Assembly: GCA_963716585.1 (NCBI GenBank)
Contig: CAVQTN010000002.1
Span: 992,001-1,056,000 of the forward strand
Source of the DNA: JAICUY01 sp963716585
Lineage (GTDB): Bacteria > Chloroflexota > Limnocylindria > QHBO01
DNA: 64,000 nucleotides
Direction of reading: 5' to 3'
The notes below the pieces were generated by a model that saw only the letters and a list, made by a program, of their open reading frames with translations, ran no database searches and was not told the origin of the DNA. Positions 40,767 through 49,238 of this stretch are shown piece by piece. The translations under genes were made by a program, and so were the position numbers. How positions within the stretch are numbered: the stretch's first letter is position 1; the number at the start of each line of letters is the position of its first letter.

Positions 40767-40843
40767 CGGGGCGTGGCGCAGCCTGGCAGCGCGCCTGCTT
40801 TGGGAGCAGGAAGTCGCCGGTTCGAATCCGGCCGCCCCGACCA
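40767..40843 (+). tRNA. tRNA-Pro (anticodon TGG)
   Basis: This 77-base cloverleaf includes an encoded CCA. The acceptor stem is CGGGGCG (40767-40773) with CGCCCCG (40833-40839), and the discriminator is A. The D-arm is GCGCAGCCTGGCAGCGC. The anticodon stem CCTGC/GCAGG encloses the loop TTTGGGA with TGG at 40801-40803. The T-arm is GCCGGTTCGAATCCGGC. All stems pair fully. It lies alone between a glycosyltransferase and the WecA-like gene. Confidence 0.98.
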
Positions 40844-40873
40844 GCATCGCGACGGTATGATCCGCCGCGTCCG

Positions 40874-41821
40874 ATGTTCAGCTATGCGATCGCGTTTCTC
40901 GTCGCGCTGACCGCCGCCGCCCTCCTGATTCCGCTGATCCGTCGATGGGCGGCTGCGCGTGGGCTGCTGGACAAGCCGGGCGGCCGCAAGGTCCACGTCC
41001 AGCCGGTCCCGCGGTTGGGGGGCGTGGCCATCGCGGTCGGCTTCTACCTCGGCGTGGCGATCGCACTGCTGCTTCCGTCCGGCAGCCTGCAGCCGCCGTC
41101 GATGGATCACATCCCGGCGATCCTGGTCGGCGGCGCCATCCTGGTGGCGACCGGGGTCGCCGACGACCTGGTCAGCCTTTCGCCGCTGGTCAAGCTGCTG
41201 GCGCAGCTCCTGGCGGCCGTGGCCGCGGCCGCCCTCGGCCTGTCCTTGCACGCGCTGTCTCTCCCGTGGGGCGGCACGCTCCAGCTCGGGTGGCTGTCAT
41301 TGCCGCTGACCGTCGTGTGGATCGTTGCGCTGGTCAACGCCATCAACCTGATCGATGGCCTGGACGGCCTGGCGGCGGGTGTCGTCCTCATCGCCCTGGT
41401 TGCCTTTTTCGTCATCGCGCCGAACCACGCCGCGGTCACCCTGATCGTCGGTGCGGCTGCGGGAGCGACGCTGGGCTTCCTCGTCTACAACCTGCATCCG
41501 GCGTCGATCATCATGGGCGACGCCGGATCGATGCTGCTCGGCTTCCTGACGGCCGCGGTGGGCATCGCCGTTGCGTCGCCGGGATCGGGATTCGTCCCGA
41601 TCTACGTGCCGATCGTGGTCCTGGCGCTTCCGCTCGGCGACATGGTCTGGGCGGTCCTGCGCCGCTCGATCGGCGGACGATCGGTGTTCGTCGCCGATGC
41701 CGGCCACGTCCACCATCGGCTCCTGCGCGGTGGGCTCAGCCAGCGCGAGGTGGTCGTCCTGCTGCACCTGGTCGCAGCGGTCTTTGCCGCGATTGGTGTC
41801 CTGCTCGGTCGGCTGGCTTAA
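40874..41821 (+). CDS. wecA: undecaprenyl-phosphate GlcNAc/HexNAc-1-phosphate transferase (WecA/TagO family)
   Basis: This enzyme starts surface-polymer synthesis by moving a HexNAc-1-phosphate onto undecaprenyl phosphate. The 315-residue polytopic protein (about ten helices) has the MraY/WecA signatures: KVHVQPVPRLGGVAIA, GVADDLVSLSPLVKLLAQ (metal-binding Asp pair), VNAINLIDGLDGLAAG, MGDAGSMLLGFL and the cytoplasmic His loop HVHHRLLRGG. ATG 40874 lies 30 bases after the tRNA. Its 3' end overlaps the convergent ligase gene by four bases. Confidence 0.94.
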   Translation: MFSYAIAFLVALTAAALLIPLIRRWAAARGLLDKPGGRKVHVQPVPRLGGVAIAVGFYLGVAIALLLPSGSLQPPSMDHIPAILVGGAILVATGVADDLVSLSPLVKLLAQLLAAVAAAALGLSLHALSLPWGGTLQLGWLSLPLTVVWIVALVNAINLIDGLDGLAAGVVLIALVAFFVIAPNHAAVTLIVGAAAGATLGFLVYNLHPASIIMGDAGSMLLGFLTAAVGIAVASPGSGFVPIYVPIVVLALPLGDMVWAVLRRSIGGRSVFVADAGHVHHRLLRGGLSQREVVVLLHLVAAVFAAIGVLLGRLA

Positions 41822-43314
41822 TGCCCGGCCTGCGCGGCCGGTCGGTAGAGGGAGCCGATGCCGAGCAGGAACCAGAACATGAAGGCTACCGTGTTCGCCT
41901 CGAGGCCCATGGTCGTGCCCGTGGTGATGATCGCGGCGAGCGTGCCGGCCAGGATGCCCAGGATCGCGATCCGGCGGACGCCCTCGGCGCCGCGCAGCGC
42001 GCGCACCAGCTGCACCACCACGGCCCCGATGATCCACAGGAAGGCCAGCGTGCCCAGCACGCCGGCCTCGACGAGGATGTGCAGCCAAAAGTTGTCGACC
42101 GTCTGCTGCGCCACGAGCAGCTTGTCCGTCCCATATTGCCTGTGGATCGGCGAGTCGGCGTGCGCCGCCGCAGCACCCCCGTAGCGACCCGGGCCGACGC
42201 CCAGCAGCGGGTGATCACGCAGGATCGGGATGGCGTTGACGACCAGCATGGCGCGCAGGTCACGACCCTGGCCGACCGCGCCGACCCGATCGCCGGTCGT
42301 GTCGACGATCTCGAAGCCTGGCGCCTGGTGGACGGTCCCGTCGGAGTTCAGCCCCACCGCAAGGTCGCGAGGCATGAACGTCACGAGCCCGAGGGCCAGC
42401 ACGCTGAGGCCCGCGGCGAGCAGCAGCACCCGGCGATCGAAGATGAGCAGCACCAGTCCGCTGCCGAGGACGACCCCCAGCCATGAGCCGCGCGAGTAGG
42501 TGAGCAGCAGCGCCGCGAGCAGCAGCAGGGCCGTGACGCCCAGGGCCCAGCGGCGGCCGGGCGCCAGCAGGCGGACCGCCCCGGCGAGCGCGAATGGGAT
42601 CACCATCTCGATGAGCGAGCCCAGGGCATTGGGGTTCTCGACGACGGAGCCAAGGCGTGCGGCCTCGCCGGAGCGGCCGAGGGTGGGGTGCAGGCCGAAG
42701 ATGGTCGGCGACAGGAGCGCCTGCGACAGGCTGACGATCGCCATCAGCAGGACCGAGCCAAGGACTGCCGCGATCGCCAGCGCCGCCTGGTGCTGGGTGA
42801 AGCCCACGATGCGGCACAGGTAGAAGATCGCGACGGCGTCGAGGGTGAAGAACAGGCCGGACCCGATGGTCAGGGGCGGGACGCCGTTGAGTGCCGCGGA
42901 CGCGAGCCCCAGCCCGACGAATGCGGCCACCCCCAGGCTTGCCGGATGTGCGATCGCCTGCATGATCCGTCGCTCGCGGAACCCGACCGCGAGGATCACC
43001 AGGCTCACGACGGTGAGCAGGCCCTCGGACAGGAAGTCGGTGATCGGTCGCGCGGCCGGCGGCATGAACGGCGCGATCATGAACCGATCGGCGATCGGCG
43101 CCAGCACCAGGATCACCAGCATGGCGCGCGGCCAGAGGAAGGTTGCCAGCGCCACGATGGCCAGCAACGCGATCACGAGGACCAGGAATCCGGCGCCCGA
43201 AACGTACGACGCGGCCATCGCCGCCGCGATGAGGAGGCCGGCGACCGACGCAACGGCCAGTGCCGGGACCGGGTCACGTCCGCTGCGTGCCTGCGAGAGG
43301 AACGTGGACATCAT
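41818..43314 (-). CDS. O-antigen ligase family membrane protein (Wzy/WaaL-like)
   Basis: This 498-residue polytopic membrane protein has about twelve helices. The family's signature region LLLLAALLLTYSRGSWLGV is present. A long periplasmic loop follows (about residues 300-400) with LRDHPLLGVGPGRYGG and a His-containing segment QQTVDNFWLHILVEAGVLG, typical of O-antigen ligase/polymerase proteins. Start ATG 43314 (or the next ATG, 43311) is eight bases after the glycosyltransferase gene, in one operon with it and an LCP ligase. It probably polymerises or ligates a surface glycan. Confidence 0.88.
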   Translation of the reverse strand: MMSTFLSQARSGRDPVPALAVASVAGLLIAAAMAASYVSGAGFLVLVIALLAIVALATFLWPRAMLVILVLAPIADRFMIAPFMPPAARPITDFLSEGLLTVVSLVILAVGFRERRIMQAIAHPASLGVAAFVGLGLASAALNGVPPLTIGSGLFFTLDAVAIFYLCRIVGFTQHQAALAIAAVLGSVLLMAIVSLSQALLSPTIFGLHPTLGRSGEAARLGSVVENPNALGSLIEMVIPFALAGAVRLLAPGRRWALGVTALLLLAALLLTYSRGSWLGVVLGSGLVLLIFDRRVLLLAAGLSVLALGLVTFMPRDLAVGLNSDGTVHQAPGFEIVDTTGDRVGAVGQGRDLRAMLVVNAIPILRDHPLLGVGPGRYGGAAAAHADSPIHRQYGTDKLLVAQQTVDNFWLHILVEAGVLGTLAFLWIIGAVVVQLVRALRGAEGVRRIAILGILAGTLAAIITTGTTMGLEANTVAFMFWFLLGIGSLYRPAAQAGH

Positions 43315-43321
43315 CCGGATT

Positions 43322-44371
43322 CTAGAGAAGCACGTCGAGCACCGTGCGCGCTCTGGCGTCCCACGAGGCCGCCTGCGCCGCGTGCCGCGCGGCCTGGCCG
43401 AAGGCGTCGAGCTCCGCCGGGGGAAGCGTGAAGAGGCGCTCGATCCCGTTCACCAGCCCCTCGACGGTGTCGGGAACCACCAGGCCGGCACCGGAGGCCT
43501 CCACGATGTGCGCCGTCTCGGTGCAGTCGGTGACCAGCAGCGGACGACCGTAGCTCAGGTATTCCATCACCTTGATCGGTACTCCGAGGTCGTTGTACGG
43601 GGAGCGCCGGCGCGGCGTCACCGATGCGATCACCTGCGGCAGGAGCGCGTGAATCCCGGCGCCGCTGGCACGCGCGACATGCAGCCAGCCCGGGTGCGGC
43701 GCCGGCGGCTCCTCGCCGGGGCGCGACACGCAGGTCAGCTCGACAGGCAGTCCAAGGCTCCGCGCCCGCTCGACGGCCTCGCTCAGGATATCGAGCCCGT
43801 GCACCGGGTAGCGCATGCCGCCGACGAAGAGCAGCTGGTTCGCATCGGACAGCCGATCGACCTCCACCGGCGGTGGCGCACCCGGCGGGATGAGCAGCGA
43901 CCGATCGTCGCGGCCGAAGGCGCGGGCCAGCCCGGCCGAGGGAAACGCGACCTGTGACGAGGCGGCGATCAACACGCCGAACGCCGGCCGGAACAGGGCG
44001 CGGCTGATCCAGCGTTTCGGCGAACCGGCCCGGTAGTACTCGGGAAACAGCGGCTGCGCGTCGCGCAGGTAGGTGAGCACGGGAATGCCGAGCGAGCGTG
44101 CGAGCGCCAGGAACGCGACGTCCATGGGCGACGGCAGAAACGACGAGCTCTCGACGTAGATCCCGGCCAGACCGTGCAGTCGCCCGCTGACCGCGTACCG
44201 CGCCTCGGCCAGCGAACGGCGTCCGCGAAAGTCCGCGATGACCTCCAGGTCGCAGAGGCGCTCGAGTGCATCGCGCATGTGCGTGATCCGCACGGTGGCG
44301 CCCCACAACCCTTGATCGAGCGCGTACATCGACAGGAGCAGCACGCGCGGCCGGCGCCGGGCCGAGGTCAC
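43322..44371 (-). CDS. glycosyltransferase (GT-B, group 1-like)
   Basis: This 349-residue protein begins with RVLLLSMYALDQGLWGATVR, followed by YLRDAQPLFPEYYRAG and NQLLFVGGMRYPVHGLDIL. The donor-site region is RRSPYNDLGVPIKVMEYLSYGRPL. The motif order fits GT4-like enzymes. GTG 44371 overlaps the stop of the upstream LCP gene, so the order of transcription is LCP, glycosyltransferase, ligase. It likely builds the glycan handled by its neighbours. Confidence 0.87.
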   Translation of the reverse strand: MTSARRRPRVLLLSMYALDQGLWGATVRITHMRDALERLCDLEVIADFRGRRSLAEARYAVSGRLHGLAGIYVESSSFLPSPMDVAFLALARSLGIPVLTYLRDAQPLFPEYYRAGSPKRWISRALFRPAFGVLIAASSQVAFPSAGLARAFGRDDRSLLIPPGAPPPVEVDRLSDANQLLFVGGMRYPVHGLDILSEAVERARSLGLPVELTCVSRPGEEPPAPHPGWLHVARASGAGIHALLPQVIASVTPRRRSPYNDLGVPIKVMEYLSYGRPLLVTDCTETAHIVEASGAGLVVPDTVEGLVNGIERLFTLPPAELDAFGQAARHAAQAASWDARARTVLDVLL

Positions 44372-45852
44372 GGGCTGCTGGAGGGTTCGCTGACGGGTGG
44401 CCCATCGGCCCTGCTGCCCAGATACCAGCCCTGCAGGTCGCCGAAGAGCTTCGTCATCTCGGTCCGCACGGCGTTGCGCCGCGGGATGAGCAGGTAGTTC
44501 ACCTGGGGGTTCAACGGCGCGTCGACGTAGTCGGGGTAGCTGAGCACCAGGCGGTCGATGTCGGGCCCGGTGATCAGCGGCAGGAGCGTCGACAGGTCAC
44601 CGACCATCGCGCGCGGAAAATCGGTGTGAACGGTGCGCCCGATGGCGTCGAGGATGCCGGGAAGCTCGAAGACCAGGTTCGCAGCGGCCAGCTCACTGCG
44701 AAGGCCGAGCAGCACTTCCTGCTGCCGATCCGCCCGCTTGAAGTCGTTCTGTGCCTCCCGCGTGCCGTCGGGCAGCTCCAGGTACCCCTTGCGGATGCGG
44801 GCGTACGCCAGCGCCTGCACGCCATCGTAGCGATGACAGCCGGCATCCAGCCGGATTCCCTGTGCCGTGGTGCCCGGTCCGGTGTACTCGGGGTCGACGA
44901 GCGTGCCGGGGAGGCACAGGTCGACGCCGCCGACCGCGTCGATCAGCTTCGTGAAGCCGGCCAGGTCGACCGTCGCGTAGTACTGGATGTTGATCCCCAG
45001 GTAGAGGCCCACCGAGCGCTCGAGCGTTCGCAGGCCGCAGTCCGCGCCACCAGGCAGATCAGGGCACCAGCGGCTCGGGTCGGCGTCGGCGTCGGTCGAC
45101 AGCTGGTTGATCTTCTGCGGGTAGACGCCGTCGGTATAGACGTTCGAGTCCGGGAGTGGCAGGGAGCCGGTGTCGCGCGGCACGGAAACCATGACCGCGG
45201 TCTTGGCGACCGGGTCGACGCTGACCACCAGGATCGTGTCGGTAAGCGCCTCCTGCCGCCCGGCGCCGGCGTCGATGCCGAGGAGCAGAAAGTTGATCCG
45301 CTCGGTCCCGTTCCAGCGATACTCCGGCACGTTGAGCGGCTGCTGATCGCCGCCAGGTGCGGCGGCCGCCACCTTGCCGCCGTTGAAGATCCTCTCGAGC
45401 GTGGTGTTCAGCTCCCCGACCAGCAGGCCGAAGTAGGCGTGCATGGCCAGCGTGGCGATCAGCAGCAGGCCGACCACCAGGGTCGTGGCATCTGGTCGTC
45501 CGAGAGCCCTCATCGGCGGTTGCCCGCTCGACGGCCCGGCGGCGGCGGCCGCCGGCGATGGCAGCATCCGGCCCGCGAAGCCGACCTGCACGATGGCGAA
45601 CACCCGCCACACCAGGAGCGCCGCGTCGAGCAGCAGGACGGCGACGAGGAATGAGGACGAGAGAAGCTCGTTGCGCAGCCGGTCGGCGAACAGCACGATC
45701 GCCAGCGCGATGGCCGCGGCCATCAACAGCACCGGCACGCCCAGGAGCATGGCCAGCCGGCGCTCGCCGGCATATGCCTGCCCGAGACCCGGAAAGAGGA
45801 ACGAGAGAAATGCCGCGAGCGCCGGGTGTCGCGGCCGGGTTTGATCCGTCAT
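44368..45852 (-). CDS. LytR-CpsA-Psr (LCP) family protein with PGLGQAY N-terminal membrane module
   Basis: This 494-residue protein is likely a wall-polymer ligase that moves undecaprenyl-linked glycans to peptidoglycan. The N-terminus is a membrane module starting with FLSFLFPGLGQAYAGERRL and containing several helices. The LCP catalytic domain follows with INFLLLGIDAGAGRQEALTDTILV, MVSVPRDTGSLPLP (conserved Arg/Asp), QKINQLSTDADADP, IDAVGGVDLCLPG and LDAGCHRYDGVQALAYARIRKG. ATG 45852 (TDQTRPRHPA) is chosen; the 22 codons upstream have no support. It heads a minus-strand operon and has a paralogue at 47847. Confidence 0.92.
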   Translation of the reverse strand: MTDQTRPRHPALAAFLSFLFPGLGQAYAGERRLAMLLGVPVLLMAAAIALAIVLFADRLRNELLSSSFLVAVLLLDAALLVWRVFAIVQVGFAGRMLPSPAAAAAGPSSGQPPMRALGRPDATTLVVGLLLIATLAMHAYFGLLVGELNTTLERIFNGGKVAAAAPGGDQQPLNVPEYRWNGTERINFLLLGIDAGAGRQEALTDTILVVSVDPVAKTAVMVSVPRDTGSLPLPDSNVYTDGVYPQKINQLSTDADADPSRWCPDLPGGADCGLRTLERSVGLYLGINIQYYATVDLAGFTKLIDAVGGVDLCLPGTLVDPEYTGPGTTAQGIRLDAGCHRYDGVQALAYARIRKGYLELPDGTREAQNDFKRADRQQEVLLGLRSELAAANLVFELPGILDAIGRTVHTDFPRAMVGDLSTLLPLITGPDIDRLVLSYPDYVDAPLNPQVNYLLIPRRNAVRTEMTKLFGDLQGWYLGSRADGPPVSEPSSSP

Positions 45853-45971
45853 GGCACCTTGGCAACGCGCGATGAGAGGGCGGTGTTGCATGGTACATCG
45901 GCAACTCACGTGCCTCAAAACCGGTCCGCATCACCGCGAAGTGGTGCTCACAGGCGACGCTGGAGGGGTAC

Positions 45972-46025
45972 GGGTGGGTTAGTACCTTTGCGCCACTCGA
46001 AGAGCCCGACCTAGACTACCCACCC
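45972..46025. other. long inverted repeat upstream of the GGDEF gene
   Basis: GGGTGGGTTAGT (45972-45983) pairs with ACTACCCACCC (46015-46025), giving an 11-bp stem with one bulged T and a 31-base loop. It lies 54 bases before the GTG start of the GGDEF gene, in the 227-base gap between divergent LCP and GGDEF genes. It could be an operator or an RNA leader hairpin. It does not show the conserved core of known c-di-GMP riboswitches. Confidence 0.5.
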
Positions 46026-46079
46026 ACGCCGCCGCGGGCGTGCCAACCGCCACCCGATACCGATTGGTGAACTCCATAC

Positions 46080-47750
46080 GTGCCAATCCAGCTGACCTTC
46101 ATCATCATCACGGCGGCTCTCGCCGCCCTCGTCGGGATCGGAGCCCTGCTCGCCATGCTGCGCGGCCGGGCGTCGCCGGGTGCGCCGCGCGAGGGCGACG
46201 GCGACGGTGATGCCGAAACGGACGATCGCACGGCGGAGCTCCCCACCAAGTACGAGGCGGCCGAGGCGCCGTCGCGCGGCGCGCCGCTGGTCGGCTCCGA
46301 AGGACGGGCCGCATACGAGGGCGTCCTGCGCATCCTGTGGTGGCTTACCATCGCCATCGTGCTGGTCGGCGTCGGGCTGTCTGATGCGTTTGCGGCCAAC
46401 CAGGCCCTGATCTTTGCGCTCGGAGGCCTCGGTGTCGTCGCCGTGCTGGTGCTGCACGAGCTCCTGCCGAGCCGCTGGCGCTCACCGATCAGCTCGGGCC
46501 TCGAGGCGCTCATCGCCCTGGGCCTGGTCACCGGCCTGCTGATCGTCACCGGCTACGGCAGCTCGCCGTTCTTCTTCGCCTTCGATATCGTGGCGGTGGC
46601 GGTCGCCCTCGGTCACGGCGGGCGGGTCGCCTTCCTGGTCGCGGCGCTTGCCACGCTCGGCTACCTTGGCGTGCTCTTCGTCGACCCCGCCCGGGGCTCG
46701 TACTCGGGTGGGGATCTGCTGCGATTCGGCCTGAACGTCGGCTCCATCTGGCTGCTGGCGTACCTCGCCGGCGTCTTCGCCGCGCAGGAGCGCCGGGTGC
46801 GTGCCTGGCTGCAGCGCACCTCGCTGATCGATCCGCTGACCGGCCTGTTCAATCGCTCGCAGATCTACACCACGCTGGAGCAGGAGGTGCGTCGCACCCG
46901 CCGCAGTGCGCGTGGCTTCTGCCTGCTGATGATCGACCTCGACGGCCTGAAGGTCGTCAACGACACGCTCGGCCATCACCGCGGCGACGAGGTTCTCCGG
47001 GCGCTGGGGACCGTGATCCGTCGCTCTATCCGCACGGTCGATACCGCCTACCGATACGGCGGCGACGAGTTCCTGGTCCTTCTGCCGGAGACCGACATCG
47101 CCGGCGCGTTCGTGGTTGCCGAGAAGATCCGCTCGGGCGCCGAGGAGCTCGGCGACGCGCTGGCCGGCGGCCCTGGAACGGAGACCAGCGTCAGCATCGG
47201 CCTGGTGTCGCACCCGGAGGACGGCCTGGCGGCCGATGAGCTGGTGATTGCCGCGGATCGCGCAATGTACGAAGCCAAGTCCCTCGGCAAGAACCAGATC
47301 AGCGGCGTGCCGCGCGCCCGGCGCGCCGTCCCGCGTCACCTGCCCCCGCCGACCGAGGTCGAGGCGCCGCGCGCCGGCGTTGACGTCAGGGTCCCGGTCG
47401 GGCCGGCACCCATCCCCTCGGCGGCTGGCGAGCGGGTGGCCCGACCGCAGGCGGCGCCTGAACCTCCGCAGGTACCCGAACCGCCGCCGGTCATCATTCC
47501 GCGGCCGGTCGCGCCAGCGGAACCGACACCGGACGCGGTTCCCGCCGGCGTCACGGCGCCGTCGGCCGCCGCACAGGCCAACGGTGCCGGCGAGGCGACA
47601 GACGAGCGGGAGCCTGACCCGACCGAGGTACGGCGCCAGATCGCCGCCGCCCGCCGCAGCTTCGACCCGGACCACCAGATCCGCAGGGCGATGGACGCGT
47701 TCCTCTCGTCGCCGACACCCCCGCGCGACGATAAGCGACCGGACGCCTGA
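46080..47750 (+). CDS. multi-pass membrane GGDEF diguanylate cyclase with Pro-rich tail
   Basis: This 556-residue protein starts with a membrane helix and an acidic linker, followed by about six hydrophobic segments (residues ~85-235). The GGDEF domain spans ~250-410: TSLIDPLTGLFNRSQIYT, LLMIDLDGLKVVNDTLGHHRG, and YRYGGDEFLVLLPET with the canonical GGDEF. RTVD five residues before it is an I-site for product feedback. The last ~140 residues are Pro/Ala-rich and look disordered. GTG 46080 is the start. The gene lies between two divergent LCP genes, suggesting a link between c-di-GMP and surface-polymer attachment. Confidence 0.93.
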   Translation: MPIQLTFIIITAALAALVGIGALLAMLRGRASPGAPREGDGDGDAETDDRTAELPTKYEAAEAPSRGAPLVGSEGRAAYEGVLRILWWLTIAIVLVGVGLSDAFAANQALIFALGGLGVVAVLVLHELLPSRWRSPISSGLEALIALGLVTGLLIVTGYGSSPFFFAFDIVAVAVALGHGGRVAFLVAALATLGYLGVLFVDPARGSYSGGDLLRFGLNVGSIWLLAYLAGVFAAQERRVRAWLQRTSLIDPLTGLFNRSQIYTTLEQEVRRTRRSARGFCLLMIDLDGLKVVNDTLGHHRGDEVLRALGTVIRRSIRTVDTAYRYGGDEFLVLLPETDIAGAFVVAEKIRSGAEELGDALAGGPGTETSVSIGLVSHPEDGLAADELVIAADRAMYEAKSLGKNQISGVPRARRAVPRHLPPPTEVEAPRAGVDVRVPVGPAPIPSAAGERVARPQAAPEPPQVPEPPPVIIPRPVAPAEPTPDAVPAGVTAPSAAAQANGAGEATDEREPDPTEVRRQIAAARRSFDPDHQIRRAMDAFLSSPTPPRDDKRPDA

Positions 47751-47762
47751 CGCGGCGGCAAC

Positions 47763-47791
47763 CTGACAGCGGGCGAGCGCTCGGCTATACT
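47763..47791 (+). promoter_or_regulatory. sigma70-type promoter for the second LCP gene
   Basis: CTGACA (47763-47768) and TATACT (47786-47791) are separated by exactly 17 bases, close to the housekeeping consensus. They lie 56 bases before the GTG start of the LCP gene and just after the GGDEF stop. It is the clearest promoter seen in this window. Confidence 0.65.
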
Positions 47792-47846
47792 CTCGGCCGC
47801 CCGTGGAGGCCTTCGCGCCGCGCCTCCGGGCGACTATCGAGGATTC

Positions 47847-49205
47847 GTGAGCACATCCACAGGCCGGCCCACGCCGGCGGACCCGCGCGCATCGCTGGCC
47901 GCGTTCTTCTCCTTCCTGCTGCCGGGCCTCGGCCAGGCCTACAACGGCCAGGTCGGGCTTGCCTGGATCCTGCTCGCGCCGGTGCTGCTGCTGGTGGGCG
48001 CAGCCGCGGCGGCCGTGCTGCTGGCTGGATCCGGCCTCCTGTCGAGGATGCTGGACCCCCGCTTCCTCGTCGGCCTGATCGTCCTGGATCTCGTGCTGCT
48101 CGGCTGGCGGCTGCTGGCCATCGTGCAGGCCCATGGATTGCGGGAGGGCGCCAGCGCGCGGCGCTGGACGACGTACGCCACCGCGACCGTCGTGGCCGTC
48201 ACGCTGCTGATGCACGGCCTGCCGGCCTACTACGCGGCCAAGGCGATCGATACGCTTGGAGCCGTGTCGCGCGAGGGCGGGGCGCAGGGCCAGTCGTCGA
48301 TCCCCGGCTTCAGCGTGCTGCCCGTGCCCTCCCAGCAGCCGGACAGGGATGAACGGGTCAACATCCTGCTCGTCGGCGTCGACGCGCTGCCCGGTCGCAG
48401 CACGCAGCTGACCGACACGATGATGGTCGTCAGCCTCGATCCGAACGGCGGACCGTCGGCCATGATCTCGATCCCTCGTGACACGTATGCTGCCCCGCTG
48501 CCCGATGGGAGCACCTTCAACCAGAAGCTGAACGCGCTGATGGTCATCGCCAACCAGGATCCGGCCCGCTACCCGGACGGCGGGGTGGCGACCCTCAAGC
48601 AGGCGGTCGGCACGCTCCTGGGCATCCAGATCCACTACTTCGCCGCGATCAACCTGCTCGGCTTCAAGGAGGCGGTCGACAGCATCGGCGGAGTGGACCT
48701 CGACGTGGCCCGTGCAATCGTCGACCCTACCTACTCGGACGAGCACAACCATCGCACCGGCTTCTTCCTCTCCAGGGGCCTGAAGCACATGAACGGCCAC
48801 ACCGCCCTGGGCTTCGTGCGCTCGCGGCACGGCGCCGGGGACAGCGACTTCACCCGGGCCGATCGCCAGCAGCAGCTGCTGACTGCCATGCGCGCCAAGT
48901 TGACCGCCGGCAACCTCCTCACGGCGCTGCCCGGCCTCCTCGACGCGGTGAAGCACACCATCCTGACCGACGTGCCCTCCGATCAGATCCCGCAGCTCGC
49001 GCAGGTCGTCCAGGACGCGGACATCGGGAACCTGCAGCGGATCGTGCTGCAGCCGCCGGAGTACTACCAGGTCAGCGCCAGCTCGGCCACGGGCTACATC
49101 CTGATTCCGCGGCTGAATGTCATCCGCGACGAGGTGCAGAGGCTGCTGGGCGGCGAGGCGGCACCCGGCCCCAGCCTGCTCTCGACCCGATCACCCGCGC
49201 CCTAG
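47847..49205 (+). CDS. LytR-CpsA-Psr (LCP) family protein, second copy
   Basis: This 452-residue paralogue of the LCP protein at 44368 has the same N-terminal membrane module (FFSFLLPGLGQAYNGQVGL, then several helices). The LCP domain follows: VNILLVGVDALPGRSTQLTD, MISIPRDTYAAPLP, FNQKLNALMVIAN, IDSIGG-type loop DSIGGVDLDVARAIVDP, and LKHMNGHTALGFVRSRHG. GTG 47847 is preceded by a good sigma70 promoter. Having two LCP enzymes suggests either two polymer substrates or redundancy. Confidence 0.93.
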   Translation: MSTSTGRPTPADPRASLAAFFSFLLPGLGQAYNGQVGLAWILLAPVLLLVGAAAAAVLLAGSGLLSRMLDPRFLVGLIVLDLVLLGWRLLAIVQAHGLREGASARRWTTYATATVVAVTLLMHGLPAYYAAKAIDTLGAVSREGGAQGQSSIPGFSVLPVPSQQPDRDERVNILLVGVDALPGRSTQLTDTMMVVSLDPNGGPSAMISIPRDTYAAPLPDGSTFNQKLNALMVIANQDPARYPDGGVATLKQAVGTLLGIQIHYFAAINLLGFKEAVDSIGGVDLDVARAIVDPTYSDEHNHRTGFFLSRGLKHMNGHTALGFVRSRHGAGDSDFTRADRQQQLLTAMRAKLTAGNLLTALPGLLDAVKHTILTDVPSDQIPQLAQVVQDADIGNLQRIVLQPPEYYQVSASSATGYILIPRLNVIRDEVQRLLGGEAAPGPSLLSTRSPAP

Positions 49206-49238
49206 TCGCCGGCGCCGGCTGCTAGACTCGCCCGCAGC

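Noticed and set aside
45919..46079. c-di-GMP riboswitch before the GGDEF gene
   Set aside because: I could not find the conserved core or tetraloop-receptor pattern of the known classes; only a plain inverted repeat is visible.
46482..48956. Long minus-strand open frame of 824 codons opposite the GGDEF and LCP genes
   Set aside because: It is antisense to two well-supported genes and its translation is His/Arg/Gln-rich shadow sequence without domains.
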